Part shown: piece after piece, positions 1-7,536 of the stretch
Layout: each line of letters opens with the position of its first letter
Position numbering within the stretch: position 1 is the first letter of the stretch
From: Candidatus Atribacteria bacterium
GTDB taxonomy: Bacteria > Atribacterota > Phoenicimicrobiia > Phoenicimicrobiales > Stramentimicrobiaceae
Reading direction: 5' to 3'
Assembly (NCBI GenBank): GCA_029556475.1
Contig: JAKQEP010000152.1
Coordinates: 1 to 37,301, forward strand
Length of the DNA stretch: 37,301 nucleotides
Translations under genes and position numbers: made by a program
Notes under the pieces: generated by a model
Told to the model about the DNA's origin: nothing
The model's input: only the letters and a program-made list of their open reading frames with translations
Databases searched by the model: none

Positions 1-156
1 ATTACTATAATTTAAATAGAATAAGGGTATTTGATGTGTATTTTAAGCTATTATAGCTGAAGTTAATCATAAGGTAGGTCTACCTGAAACCAGAAACATT
101 TTGGGGATAGAAAAAGTACCTACAAAAATTTGACACACACAATGTAATAACAAAAT

Positions 157-184
157 TTGATAGATGTGTTATATTTTGTATAAT
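157..184 (+). promoter_or_regulatory. sigma-70-type promoter for candidate small RNA
   Basis: A -35 box TTGATA (157-162) and a perfect -10 box TATAAT (179-184) are separated by 16 bp. Transcription would start near 191. No plus-strand ORF follows before 711, and a terminator lies only about 60 bp downstream, so the likely product is a short non-coding transcript. Confidence 0.6.
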
Positions 185-190
185 ATAAGT

Positions 191-260
191 AGAAATGCAC
201 TAAAGCTTCCCTTTGCTGGAAGCGAAATAGGCTCTGCTATGGCAGAGCCTTCTTTTTTTA
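191..260 (+). ncRNA. candidate small RNA, two hairpins, about 70 nt
   Basis: The segment lies between a strong promoter (157-184) and an intrinsic terminator (230-259). It contains a first hairpin, GCTTCC (205-210) with GGAAGC (218-223) and a 7-nt loop, and a second 8-bp hairpin followed by a T-run. No start codon or Shine-Dalgarno-led ORF of useful size is visible in it. It converges on the 80-aa minus-strand gene that ends at 266, so read-through would be antisense to that gene. I do not recognise the family. Both ends are predictions from sequence only. Confidence 0.45.
230..259 (+). terminator. Rho-independent terminator
   Basis: GGCTCTGC (230-237) pairs perfectly with GCAGAGCC (242-249) across a 4-nt loop, followed by TTCTTTTTTT (250-259). 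The T-run is on the plus strand. It therefore terminates the candidate small RNA rather than the minus-strand gene ending at 266. Confidence 0.75.
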
Positions 261-265
261 TTTAG

Positions 266-508
266 CTATATTGTGCTTGAGATAGTAGGATACTTCTCCT
301 CTTTTTGGGAAATGCATACTTGCTCCTCTTTTTCCTGTCTTTCGATAACTTTTTGTTGTGCTTTGCGGAGCTCAGAGTAGGTTTCGGCTTTATTTGTATA
401 GTATTCTTCTAGTTCATCTTCTTTTGATTTATTGAGAGATATTCTGATTACATTGGAAACTGAGCCGTGTTTTGATTTTAATTCCTGGGGTAGTTTATGT
501 CTTGGCAT
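266..508 (-). CDS. hypothetical charged 80-aa protein
   Basis: I do not recognise this family. The 80-residue product has a basic N-terminus (MPRHKLPQELKSKHG) and then a highly charged Lys/Glu-rich helix (about residues 30-65) that could form a coiled coil. It has no signal peptide, membrane segment or cysteine cluster; the only cysteine is near residue 64. The start is supported by a good Shine-Dalgarno sequence, AGAGGTGAT, about 6 nt upstream. It is monocistronic, divergent from the gene at 711 and convergent with the candidate small RNA. A small DNA- or RNA-binding protein is conceivable, but nothing seen demonstrates that. Confidence 0.6.
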   Translation of the reverse strand: MPRHKLPQELKSKHGSVSNVIRISLNKSKEDELEEYYTNKAETYSELRKAQQKVIERQEKEEQVCISQKEEKYPTISSTI

Positions 509-605
509 TTATATCACCTCTTCATATGATATTATCATCACACTTAAAGATATTTGTCAAAAAAGAGTTGTGGGGATGGTTGGGTGGTGTCGGTAATTGA
601 TTGGC

Positions 606-619
606 TTTTCTGGTATAAT
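606..619 (+). promoter_or_regulatory. extended -10 promoter for the DUF2249 gene
   Basis: TTTTCTGGTATAAT contains an extended -10 element, TG-G-TATAAT (611-619), about 90 bp upstream of the start at 711. No good -35 box is present, as expected for extended -10 promoters. Near-identical motifs precede the two RhuM genes on the other strand. Confidence 0.5.
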
Positions 620-710
620 AGCACTGTTATGTGAAAATAGTGGAGAGTAACAATAATTTGAAGATGTTTATAGTATAAATCTATATCATTACCATAAGGA
701 GATGGAGAGT

Positions 711-1445
711 ATGAAGGAAGAATGGATGGAGAAAAAAGATTCATTTGAAGTAATTGATGTGAGGAAGTTAACCAGTAATTTTTTACCTATGATATTAATG
801 AAGGCTAAGCGTAAGAATGTCGGGGAAGGTTTGTGTGTAGTACAGACTTTTGAACCCAAGCCACTTTATTCAGCCCTGGAAGACCTGGGCTATGAATATA
901 GCACTGAAAAGATATCGGAAAGAGAATATCGGGCATATTTTTATAGAGTAAAACAGAAAGATATTACCTATGAGTCCGGTGCAGATATGCCTTTTAAACC
1001 TACTGCTATACTGAATTATAAGAAAGTAGATGATGTTCTGGCAGAAAATGTGGTGAATTTTTGGGAACTTGTCTGGGAGAAGAAGGATGCGGCAATTGAC
1101 CAGAAGACTAAATTGCTTTTATCGATGGCTAATGCTGTTGGTGCTTCCCGGTTCAGACAGGCGACCAGAGAACTTATAAAAGCATATTCCTTAGGGGTGA
1201 CGATTGCAGAACTTGATGAGATATTCACTCTTTTTGCCTGGAATCAGGGGATTGGCCATTTTTCATCAGAAATAGGTCCTTCGGTTTTGTTCGGGGTGTA
1301 TCGGCACATTAAAAACCGGGAGAAGGTGGGAACAGACAAGAAGACTATAATCGATGAGGTTATGGAGATGTTTGGGGATAGAAATCCTGAAGTTAGTGTA
1401 CAATTCAGTTATAGAAAAGGGAAACCATGCCCGAAATATCCTTAA
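711..1445 (+). CDS. DUF2249 / carboxymuconolactone decarboxylase-like fusion protein
   Basis: The 244-aa protein appears to have two parts. Residues about 8-85 resemble the TusA-like DUF2249 fold (VIDVRKL near the start, PLYSALEDLGYEY later). Residues about 110-220 form an all-helical region resembling the carboxymuconolactone decarboxylase/AhpD fold (LLLSMANAVGAS, then SLGVTIAELDEIFTL). AhpD's redox CxxC is absent, so a peroxidase-reductase role is unlikely. The ATG at 711 is chosen because AAGGAG (696-701) lies 9 nt upstream; the ATG at 702 touches that ribosome site. The gene stands alone. The substrate is unknown, and the domain calls rest on pattern resemblance. Confidence 0.65.
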   Translation: MKEEWMEKKDSFEVIDVRKLTSNFLPMILMKAKRKNVGEGLCVVQTFEPKPLYSALEDLGYEYSTEKISEREYRAYFYRVKQKDITYESGADMPFKPTAILNYKKVDDVLAENVVNFWELVWEKKDAAIDQKTKLLLSMANAVGASRFRQATRELIKAYSLGVTIAELDEIFTLFAWNQGIGHFSSEIGPSVLFGVYRHIKNREKVGTDKKTIIDEVMEMFGDRNPEVSVQFSYRKGKPCPKYP

Positions 1446-1642
1446 AGTGGAGTAAGGGTAAATGTGGGAATAAGATAGTCGTTGGTATTTAGTCGTTGGT
1501 TATAAAGTTTTTGGTTTATGGTTTTTGGTTTTTAGTAAAAATACAAATACTAAAGATGTGGGGATAAGTGAGGAATGTTTATATTTTTTGGTTTATAGGA
1601 TGTTGAGGGACGGTCCTTTAACATCTTTTCAATTCGTTTTTT
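1446..1642 (+). repeat. intergenic heptamer repeat tract plus palindrome
   Basis: No gene is visible. The spacer contains degenerate period-7 repeats (GTCGTTG and GGTTTTT units, about 1479-1537), the recurring module AAAGATGTGGGGATAA (about 1551-1566), and a GGACGGTCC palindrome at 1599-1625. The same modules occur in other spacers of this window. Confidence 0.7.
1599..1625. repeat. GGACGGTCC palindromic repeat, copy 1
   Basis: An imperfect palindrome with arms GATGTTGAGGGAC and GTCCTTTAACATC meeting at the centre. Related copies lie at 16129-16154 and 18415-18440, with degenerate relatives at 13016-13062 and 17161-17183. It lies just past the 3' end of the broken RhuM gene. Confidence 0.75.
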
Positions 1643-2188
1643 TCAGCTGACAATTAAAATTTTTTCCTTGTCACAAGATAAATACCTCTCTTTGTCACTG
1701 TAAGCAATGAAGTTACGAAGTAGTCTCATATAATTATGTCGGGCGATTGGAATCATTCTGGAGGTTTTTTGTAATTCTTTAATTTTGGCCTGGCTTTCCT
1801 GTAATCTATTTTGATTGATGGTGTATCCCTGAATGAGATGATTTTTCAGGATATTGGTTGCCCAGATACGAAATTGGGTTCCTCGTTTGGAGTTAACACG
1901 GTAGCCAACAGAAATAATTACATCAAGGTTATAAAACTTAATTTTTCTTCTTACTTCCCTTTTACCTTCCAATTGAACTACCGAGGATTCCTCGGTAGTT
2001 GATTTTTCATCCAGCTCATTTGTAGAAAAGATATTTTTAATATGCAGTCCAATGGTGTCACTGTCTTTTTCAAACAGACTGGCCATCTGCCTTTGTGAAA
2101 GCCAGACAGTTTCTTCCTTTAAATTGACTTCAAAGGTTTCTTTCCCATCTTGTGTGGTATAGATAATAATTTCATTTTCGTTAGACAT
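1643..2188 (-). pseudogene. truncated RhuM-family protein (Fic domain lost)
   Basis: The 181-aa product matches the first ~142 residues of the intact RhuM-Fic protein at 7537-8520, through the shared KIKELQKTSRMI. It then switches to an unrelated 37-residue tail and stops, so the whole Fic/Doc domain is missing. The tail overlaps a 34-bp sequence (1696-1729) resembling the GAGATTGC...CAATGAC hairpin repeat, which suggests insertion or deletion at that repeat. Residues about 31-80 differ strongly from the intact copy while both flanks are nearly identical. The ATG at 2188 follows AAAGGAT; an upstream in-frame ATG at 2221 lacks a ribosome site. A promoter-like TGGTAAAAT lies about 42 bp upstream. 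The short product might still be made, but no function is claimed. Confidence 0.75.
1694..1730 (-). repeat. degenerate GAGATTGC-type hairpin repeat inside RhuM remnant
   Basis: Read on the minus strand, this begins GAGACTACTTCG and ends ACAGTGAC, like the hairpin repeats at 8850-8887 and 33042-33082 that begin GAGATTGCCAC and end GCAATGAC. It encodes the aberrant C-terminal tail of the RhuM remnant. Confidence 0.5.
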
Positions 2189-2229
2189 TGTGCTTTTTAT
2201 CCTTTTACAATAATTTAGCAATCATACTT

Positions 2230-2242
2230 ATTTTACCAGAAG
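2230..2242 (-). promoter_or_regulatory. extended -10 promoter of RhuM remnant
   Basis: The minus strand reads CTTCTGGTAAAAT, an extended -10 element (TG-G-TAAAAT), 42 bp upstream of the ATG at 2188. The equivalent position of the intact RhuM-Fic gene has TTTCTGGTAGAAT. Confidence 0.45.
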
Positions 2243-2553
2243 TTTATTTAGATTTCCTGGTTTATTTGACGGTTAAAAGAAAGTTGCAAGATTCAAGGTA
2301 CAAGGTTCAAGTTAAATACAGCAATTGGTGATCAGTGATGAGTGAAAAGCAAAAAGCAAATAAATATTTTTTTGGGTATAATTGGATGAGATTGCTTTGT
2401 AGATAAAGTGCAATAAAATATTTTTAGAAAAATTATTTTGTTTTAGGAAAAAAATCAATTATTAAATCAGAATCACAAGCTCGGGCATTTTTGTATTTAG
2501 ATTTATAGTCTTAGGAGAAGAGCAAGAGGTTGTTTTATCCTTAGCAGGTTAGA
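2243..2553 (+). repeat. gene-free spacer with short tandem repeats
   Basis: No gene is seen. The period-7 units GATTCAA-GGTACAA-GGTTCAA lie at about 2290-2310. They are followed by GTGATCAGTGATGAGTGA and AAAAGCAAAAAGCAAA at about 2328-2361. No clear terminator for nagB was found in the AT-rich remainder. Confidence 0.55.
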
Positions 2554-3279
2554 TTAAAGTTTGCTGGCAACATCTTGATCCAGAATAATAGTTACCTCAT
2601 TATGAAGCTGAAGAACAGTTGCTGGTACCTCAGTGCTGACTGGTCCCTTGATAGTCTTGACTATTACTGGAGATTTCTTTCGGCCACTAGCTAAGAGAAT
2701 AATTTTTTCAGCCTTCATGATTGTTCCGATACCCATGGTGAGAGCTTGCCGGGGTACTTCCTTGATATCGTTAAAATATTTGACATTGGCGTGGATAGTA
2801 GCTTTTGATAAATTTACCAGGTGAGTCTTGCTTTTTAGACCGATGGCCGGCTCATTAAAACCAAGATGCCCATTGTCACCAATGCCCAATATCTGTAAGT
2901 CTATGCCACCTCTTTTTTTAATGAGATCTTCAAATCTCTGGCATTCCTCATCGATATTATCTGTTATTCCGTTTAATAAATATATCTTTTCTTTGTTGAT
3001 GTTTATATGCTGAAAGAAGGTATCCCACATAAAATAGTGGTAACTTTGCGGGTGCTCTGGGGATAAGCCATAGTATTCATCCAGGTTAAAGGTTACCACC
3101 TGGGAAAAGTCTATTTCTCCTTTTTTATATTTTTTAATCAATCCCTGATACATGCCCACCGGTGTCTGCCCGGTAGCCAAACCCAGGACTATATTTTTCT
3201 TCCTGGTGATTTGATCGGCAACCAGCTGAGCTGCCCGAACGCTTAATTCCTGGTAGTTTTTTACAATGACGACATTCAT
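2554..3279 (-). CDS. nagB: glucosamine-6-phosphate deaminase
   Basis: Converts glucosamine-6-phosphate to fructose-6-phosphate and ammonia in the cytoplasm, feeding amino sugars into glycolysis. The 241 residues match the short bacterial NagB form. GLATGQTPVGMY (33-44) is the phosphate-binding loop. FNLDEYYGL (65-72) contains the general-base aspartate D67. GIGDNGHLGFNEP (132-144) contains the D135/H138/E143 cluster. The ATG overlaps the nagA stop codon as ATGA, and AGGAG sits upstream inside nagA, so translation is probably coupled. The short form usually lacks the C-terminal allosteric extension of the E. coli enzyme. Confidence 0.95.
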   Translation of the reverse strand: MNVVIVKNYQELSVRAAQLVADQITRKKNIVLGLATGQTPVGMYQGLIKKYKKGEIDFSQVVTFNLDEYYGLSPEHPQSYHYFMWDTFFQHININKEKIYLLNGITDNIDEECQRFEDLIKKRGGIDLQILGIGDNGHLGFNEPAIGLKSKTHLVNLSKATIHANVKYFNDIKEVPRQALTMGIGTIMKAEKIILLASGRKKSPVIVKTIKGPVSTEVPATVLQLHNEVTIILDQDVASKL

Positions 3280-4472
3280 AGCTCTTCTCTCCTGAAGATA
3301 ACTTTTCCTGAAACCATAGTTAAGTCTACTTCAAAGTTTTTATTTAGCATGACTATATCTGCATCTTTGCCTGTTTCCAGACTTCCTTTTTTATTATTTA
3401 TACCCAGACACTTTGCTGGATTATAACTGGCCATTTGAACGGCCTCCCCTAATGGAATGCCTGCTTTAGCTACAATATTCTGTACAGCCTTATTCATAGT
3501 TAGAACGCTACCGGCTAAAGTACCATCCTGGAGCCTGGCCTGCTCTTTAGCCACTATCACTTCCTGTCCTCCCAGATCATAGGTGCCTTCCGGCAAGCCG
3601 CTTGCCCTCATAGCATCAGTAATTAGAACTATTTTATTACTCCCCTTCATCTGGTGTATTATTTTCAATATGACCGGATGGATATGTATTCCATCAGCAA
3701 TGACCTCTGCTGTTATTCTGGAATCAGATAAAGCGGCACCCACTATTCCCGGCTCTCGATGGTGTAATCCTCTCATGGCATTAAACAGATGGGTAACATG
3801 GTTTAGACCGGATTGTAGGGCATCCTGCATCTCTTCATAGGTAGCATTAGTATGCCCTGCTGAGGTAATGATACCTTGTTCACACAGCCAGGGAATGAAA
3901 TCCAGTGCTCCGGGCATTTCCGGTGCCAGGGTCACCAGGCGAATTAAATTGCCGGAGGCTTGATTGAAGGCCAGAAATTCCTTTTTGGAGAGCTGGATGA
4001 TATCTTTTTTGTTTTGGGCTCTTTTTTTCTCCGGGTTGATATAGGGTCCTTCCAGGTGTACTCCTAAAATCTCAGCTGTTCCGGTACCCTTTAATCTGGC
4101 TTCCCTGATGCTCTGGAGGCTTTTTATGATATCATCTTTGCTCATGGTTAAGGTGGTAGGAAGAAAGGCAGTGGTACCATAACGGCAATGGTTAGCAGCA
4201 ATCTTTTTGATAGCTTCATATTCTCCATCCATCACATCTGCCCCACCACCTCCATGTACATGAAGATCAATAAAACCAGGCACAATGTATTTATTCCTGG
4301 CTTCAATAATCTCTGCCTGGCCAAAAGCAGAGGAGTCTTTGGAACTATCTTTAATAGGCGTGACAGATATAATCTTCCCCTTTTCAATCATAATATGGCC
4401 TTCAAAAGATTGAAAAGGAGTAAAGACAGTACCATTTAAAATAACAATTCTTTGTTCTTTATTACTCATCAT
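3276..4472 (-). CDS. nagA: N-acetylglucosamine-6-phosphate deacetylase
   Basis: Deacetylates GlcNAc-6-phosphate, providing the NagB substrate. This 398-aa amidohydrolase has the metal-ligand motif FIDLHVHGGGG (H71/H73), the metal-binding glutamate in GVHLEGPYINP (E141), H207 in SAGHTNATY, H228 in VTHLFNAM, and the catalytic D286 in LITDAMRASG. All expected residues are present, so the enzyme should be active. The start is ATG at 4472 or 4469, with only a weak GAATGAG upstream. The first 11 bp overlap the tail of the truncated AbiEii ORF, which suggests a rearrangement fused nagA to that locus and may have changed its promoter. No sugar transporter lies beside it. Confidence 0.95.
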   Translation of the reverse strand: MMSNKEQRIVILNGTVFTPFQSFEGHIMIEKGKIISVTPIKDSSKDSSAFGQAEIIEARNKYIVPGFIDLHVHGGGGADVMDGEYEAIKKIAANHCRYGTTAFLPTTLTMSKDDIIKSLQSIREARLKGTGTAEILGVHLEGPYINPEKKRAQNKKDIIQLSKKEFLAFNQASGNLIRLVTLAPEMPGALDFIPWLCEQGIITSAGHTNATYEEMQDALQSGLNHVTHLFNAMRGLHHREPGIVGAALSDSRITAEVIADGIHIHPVILKIIHQMKGSNKIVLITDAMRASGLPEGTYDLGGQEVIVAKEQARLQDGTLAGSVLTMNKAVQNIVAKAGIPLGEAVQMASYNPAKCLGINNKKGSLETGKDADIVMLNKNFEVDLTMVSGKVIFRREEL

Positions 4473-4716
4473 TTCTCATTCTTATAATAAAGTGTAAACA
4501 CAACTTGAAAATAGTACAACTTAAGCGATAATAAGAATAATAAATCTTATTAAGGCAAGTTCCTCCGATAAATATGAGATTATCTGAAAGGTTATTAATG
4601 CTCGAAAGAATTAAAGTTAAGTAATAATCTTTTTCTATCAATGGTAATAGAAATCCTTTGTTTCTTGAAGCTCTTTCTAATATCTTTATAAATTCTTCTT
4701 TATTCTTGTGCAGCAT
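4462..4716 (-). pseudogene. truncated AbiEii-type nucleotidyltransferase toxin
   Basis: The 84-residue product looks like the N-terminus of the AbiEii/AbiGii nucleotidyltransferase toxin family. It has EKDYYLTLIL and then FIGGTCLNKIYYSYYRLS, matching the usual GGT-x-LSK...RxSED pattern. Homology stops right before the expected S-E-D-x-D-F metal site and is followed by 18 unrelated residues. The catalytic aspartates and the rest of the roughly 250-300-aa family length are absent, so it should be inactive. The ATG at 4716 follows GGAGAG and overlaps the antitoxin stop by 17 bp, the usual AbiE arrangement. An upstream in-frame ATG at 4767 lacks a ribosome site. The ORF runs 11 bp into nagA. Confidence 0.75.
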
Positions 4717-5500
4717 TAATAATAACTCTCCATTTTTTATTAAGAGTTCCCCTACGTGTATTTTCAAAAGAAATTATAGATGTTTTTTCTATACTTTTAA
4801 CTAACGGAATCAATGCTTTTTTAGTAATTTTAGTTTCATCGAGTATCAATCCAATTTGTTTTCTCGTTTTAATGATGGGAAATCTAGTGGCATATTCTAC
4901 TAATTTTACGATGTCACACTTATCATTGTTGACAAATTTTTTCAATATTTCTGATGCTCTCTTCCTACCTCCAACAGGTTTATTAAAATAAATAAGGTCT
5001 ATTAATGTTCTTTCTTTTGAGCTTATATTTACTTCTTCGTCTTTCACTTTAATTTTTTCTAGACCATAAAAACAATTTTCAGGTATTTTGATAAATTTAT
5101 AAGATAAGCCACAAATAATCTTTCCCATATACTTACTAGTATTCAAAACATAGACAGTTTGAAAAAGTTGTTCGGTAAAACCATAATAACTATACATGGT
5201 AGAGTATCCGATATAATAATTTTTTTTGGGAAAGAAAATTGGTGGGATTAGAAACTCATTAACTCCTGTACCCTGCAGTCCTGCTTCAAGAGGTGAAAAC
5301 ACATATATCCCAGGTTTTATTGTTAATAGTATGTTTTTCTTCTTTAACCTGAATACAATTTGCTTTCTATCTTCAGGAGAAAGATTAAATAATTGATCCA
5401 GCTCTTTCGCTCTAATAATATTTCTCTTTTCATATGTCAAGCGAGAAATAATGTTTGTCTCTATTGGCCCAAGACTCTGATATGTATTTTTTTGATTCAT
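4700..5500 (-). CDS. AbiEi-type antitoxin / transcriptional regulator
   Basis: The 266-aa protein matches the AbiEi antitoxin family. An N-terminal winged-helix region (about 10-75) contains RAKELDQLFNLSPEDRKQ and the wing-like ILLTIKPGIYVFSP. An AbiEi-like domain follows, with GYSTMYSYYGFTEQ (about 98-111) and SSKERTLIDLIYF (about 160-172). In characterised AbiE systems this protein neutralises the AbiEii toxin and represses its own promoter through inverted repeats. Here the antitoxin looks complete, while the overlapping toxin gene is cut short. A strong promoter (5542-5571) and a palindrome (5503-5519) lie upstream. It may persist as an orphan regulator or as protection against other AbiE toxins; that is inference. 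Confidence 0.82.
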   Translation of the reverse strand: MNQKNTYQSLGPIETNIISRLTYEKRNIIRAKELDQLFNLSPEDRKQIVFRLKKKNILLTIKPGIYVFSPLEAGLQGTGVNEFLIPPIFFPKKNYYIGYSTMYSYYGFTEQLFQTVYVLNTSKYMGKIICGLSYKFIKIPENCFYGLEKIKVKDEEVNISSKERTLIDLIYFNKPVGGRKRASEILKKFVNNDKCDIVKLVEYATRFPIIKTRKQIGLILDETKITKKALIPLVKSIEKTSIISFENTRRGTLNKKWRVIINAAQE

Positions 5501-5502
5501 AG

Positions 5503-5519
5503 GTTATTTACCAAATAAC
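5503..5519. promoter_or_regulatory. candidate AbiEi operator palindrome
   Basis: GTTATTT-ACC-AAATAAC is a perfect 7-bp inverted repeat with a 3-bp spacer. It lies between the -10 box and the ATG, ending 3 bp from the start codon. AbiEi proteins are known to bind inverted repeats at their own promoter. The relic locus near 13325-13341 keeps a degenerate copy. In RNA the same repeat would form a hairpin over the ribosome-binding region, where no Shine-Dalgarno sequence is visible. Confidence 0.5.
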
Positions 5520-5541
5520 TTATCATACAATTTTATACATT

Positions 5542-5571
5542 AGTATAAATGTAGTTTAACACATTTGTCAA
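5542..5571 (-). promoter_or_regulatory. promoter of abiEi operon
   Basis: On the minus strand, TTGACA (5571-5566) and TATACT (5547-5542) are 18 bp apart. Transcription would start about 35 nt upstream of the abiEi ATG. With no obvious terminator before nagB, this promoter could also drive nagA-nagB. Confidence 0.65.
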
Positions 5572-5747
5572 CAGCTTAAAAGTATTAGCTATAAAGGTTG
5601 GTTGAGTTTTATTTCCAGAGGAATTTTCTGAGATGTTTGTTGAGCTTTATTTCGATTCTATAATGACTTCGGGATTTTTTATTTTCTATAGGAACGGGGA
5701 TTCTTCTTTCTTCCTTCTAGTCATTTAAAAAAATCAAATCTATTTAT

Positions 5748-7478
5748 TCATTGGATTTTGCCTTTTTCCCAGAAATCCATGAGCACTCTACCGATTAATT
5801 TTTTACCCTTAGGTGTAATCCAGAACCGTTTGATTATTCGAATCCCAAGGTCTGGAAAGATTAATTTTTCTATTGTATCGATCACCCCGAACCATTTTAA
5901 ATACCTCAATATAATTTTCTGTACGGTAGGACCTAAATCTTCAACAATATTATTAAATTTTTCCTGTTCCATAGAAAGTTCCCAGTACATTTCTTTTAAT
6001 AAAGGAACAAGTGTTTTTTTCTTATCTGTTTTTAAATGATAGAGGTATACCCAAATATTAACGATATTTTCCTGATAATCCTGGGCATTAAATGTGGTAT
6101 ATTCAGTAGGTTGCAGTTTAACCCAATTAACTTTTTCTATCCAGTCTATCAACAGTTTATTCGTTTTCTCGCCATAATTATTTTGGGTGAACTTTTTAAA
6201 ATGTTTATGATTGACCTGGATATACCCTTTTTTATCATGATAGATAAATTTTGCTGCCCGGGATAACAGGTGAATAAAGTGAATGTATTTCTTTCTTGTT
6301 TCTTTGCCTGTTTCTTCTTCCTTGCCTAAAAATAGAAAACCATCTTTTTCCGGGTTAATAAAATTCTTTTCAATTAATTTCAGGTGTTTGAAAGGAATCC
6401 AGCAATTTTTTTTAGTTACTTTAATGCGGTTTCCCTGAATATAGCTGACAAAAATCTCCATATCTCTGGCTACCGGAGAATCTTCCTCATTGATATCATC
6501 AAGATTGAAAGGGTTCTGTGAACCCAGATCTAGAGGTTTAATGTTAAATAATATCGGGAAATCTTTCCGAGGACTATCCAATCTTTCTCTCTCTTCTTTT
6601 ATGACCTGCAGATGAGTTTTCCCCTTTAGCTCTTCCTGGGATTTATTCAACCATTTTTCCTGGAATTCCTTAATGGCTTTTTCTAAAGTATCTTTATCAG
6701 AAAATTTGCTGATACTCATGTTTTCTAATATATATTTCTTAAAATCACCTGATAATTTTTTTTCCAAGGGACCTATACTCCCTTGGACCATTTCTTCAGG
6801 AGACTTTCCCTGGAAGTCATCCCGGGGAGTAAGATTCCAATTATCTTCTACATATTCACTTTCCATACCTTGTTTAATAAAAATCTTTTCAATATCCAAG
6901 GGATTAATTTTATTTAAAAAATCAATAGGTAAATTTCCCCAGAATTTTTTTGCTGCATCATATGGTATTCCCTGCAAATATAAATAGACACAGGATAAGG
7001 CATAACCTGTTTCATATGGTAAAATTCTACCAATAAAATAATCATTCTTTTTCATTTGAAAGAGGGACTGATCTTCTCTAATCTTATATTGATTACCCGA
7101 AATAAGGTCTTCTACGATGAAGTAAACGCCAGGAAACGCTTCTTTAACATAAAAACTGCTAAGGATATTATTTTGGAATCCCTTAAGAATTTTTTGTTCC
7201 TGTGGGTTATATTGAGAAAGCATTTTCAATAAAAATACTTTCAGTGGTATCTTTCGATAATATTTTGAGGTGTAGAAATAAATATAATAATCTTCGAATT
7301 TCAGGTCTGCTATTTCTCTTAAATCTTCAGTCTGATTATATTTTTCAGGATTTTTTGTCAGGAAATTGTTTCTTTCCTGAATCATTTCCAAAAATAAATC
7401 AGGGTCTGATGCACAAAAGTCAAGTATATCATGGGTAAATTTAATAATTCTGTCAGCTGGCTCCATCCAATCCATCAT
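5748..7478 (-). CDS. uncharacterised 576-aa protein, paralogue A
   Basis: I do not recognise a named family. It is clearly paralogous over its length to the protein at 10935-12893. Residues 1-200 form a conserved N-terminal domain with ILDFCASDPDLFLEM and DYFIGRILPYE (146-156). Next come two copies of a short motif: W214-N-x-x-P-x-x-x-F-x-G-K-S-P and W276-x-N-x-x-x-x-x-L-x-G-K-T. A third region (about 340-460) looks like tandem winged helices (RIKVTKKNCWIPFKHLK), and the protein ends in DFWEKGKIQ. There is no signal peptide. The start at 7478 is chosen because the paralogue begins at the same residue and a purine-rich AGGAAAGG lies 10 nt upstream. It lies 58 bp downstream of the RhuM-Fic gene, probably co-transcribed. 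DNA- or RNA-binding is only a guess. Confidence 0.7.
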   Translation of the reverse strand: MMDWMEPADRIIKFTHDILDFCASDPDLFLEMIQERNNFLTKNPEKYNQTEDLREIADLKFEDYYIYFYTSKYYRKIPLKVFLLKMLSQYNPQEQKILKGFQNNILSSFYVKEAFPGVYFIVEDLISGNQYKIREDQSLFQMKKNDYFIGRILPYETGYALSCVYLYLQGIPYDAAKKFWGNLPIDFLNKINPLDIEKIFIKQGMESEYVEDNWNLTPRDDFQGKSPEEMVQGSIGPLEKKLSGDFKKYILENMSISKFSDKDTLEKAIKEFQEKWLNKSQEELKGKTHLQVIKEERERLDSPRKDFPILFNIKPLDLGSQNPFNLDDINEEDSPVARDMEIFVSYIQGNRIKVTKKNCWIPFKHLKLIEKNFINPEKDGFLFLGKEEETGKETRKKYIHFIHLLSRAAKFIYHDKKGYIQVNHKHFKKFTQNNYGEKTNKLLIDWIEKVNWVKLQPTEYTTFNAQDYQENIVNIWVYLYHLKTDKKKTLVPLLKEMYWELSMEQEKFNNIVEDLGPTVQKIILRYLKWFGVIDTIEKLIFPDLGIRIIKRFWITPKGKKLIGRVLMDFWEKGKIQ

Positions 7479-7536
7479 AATTAATGTACCTTTCCTTTTC
7501 GAGAGTGTCATCGTAAGAAGTTATTAACTGTCTTTT

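Noticed and set aside
1811-2002. Plus-strand ORF inside the RhuM remnant
   Set aside because: It is the antisense shadow of conserved RhuM coding sequence.
4716-4767. Longer start (ATG 4767) for the truncated AbiEii
   Set aside because: It lies well inside abiEi and lacks a ribosome site; ATG 4716 has GGAGAG and the usual short overlap.
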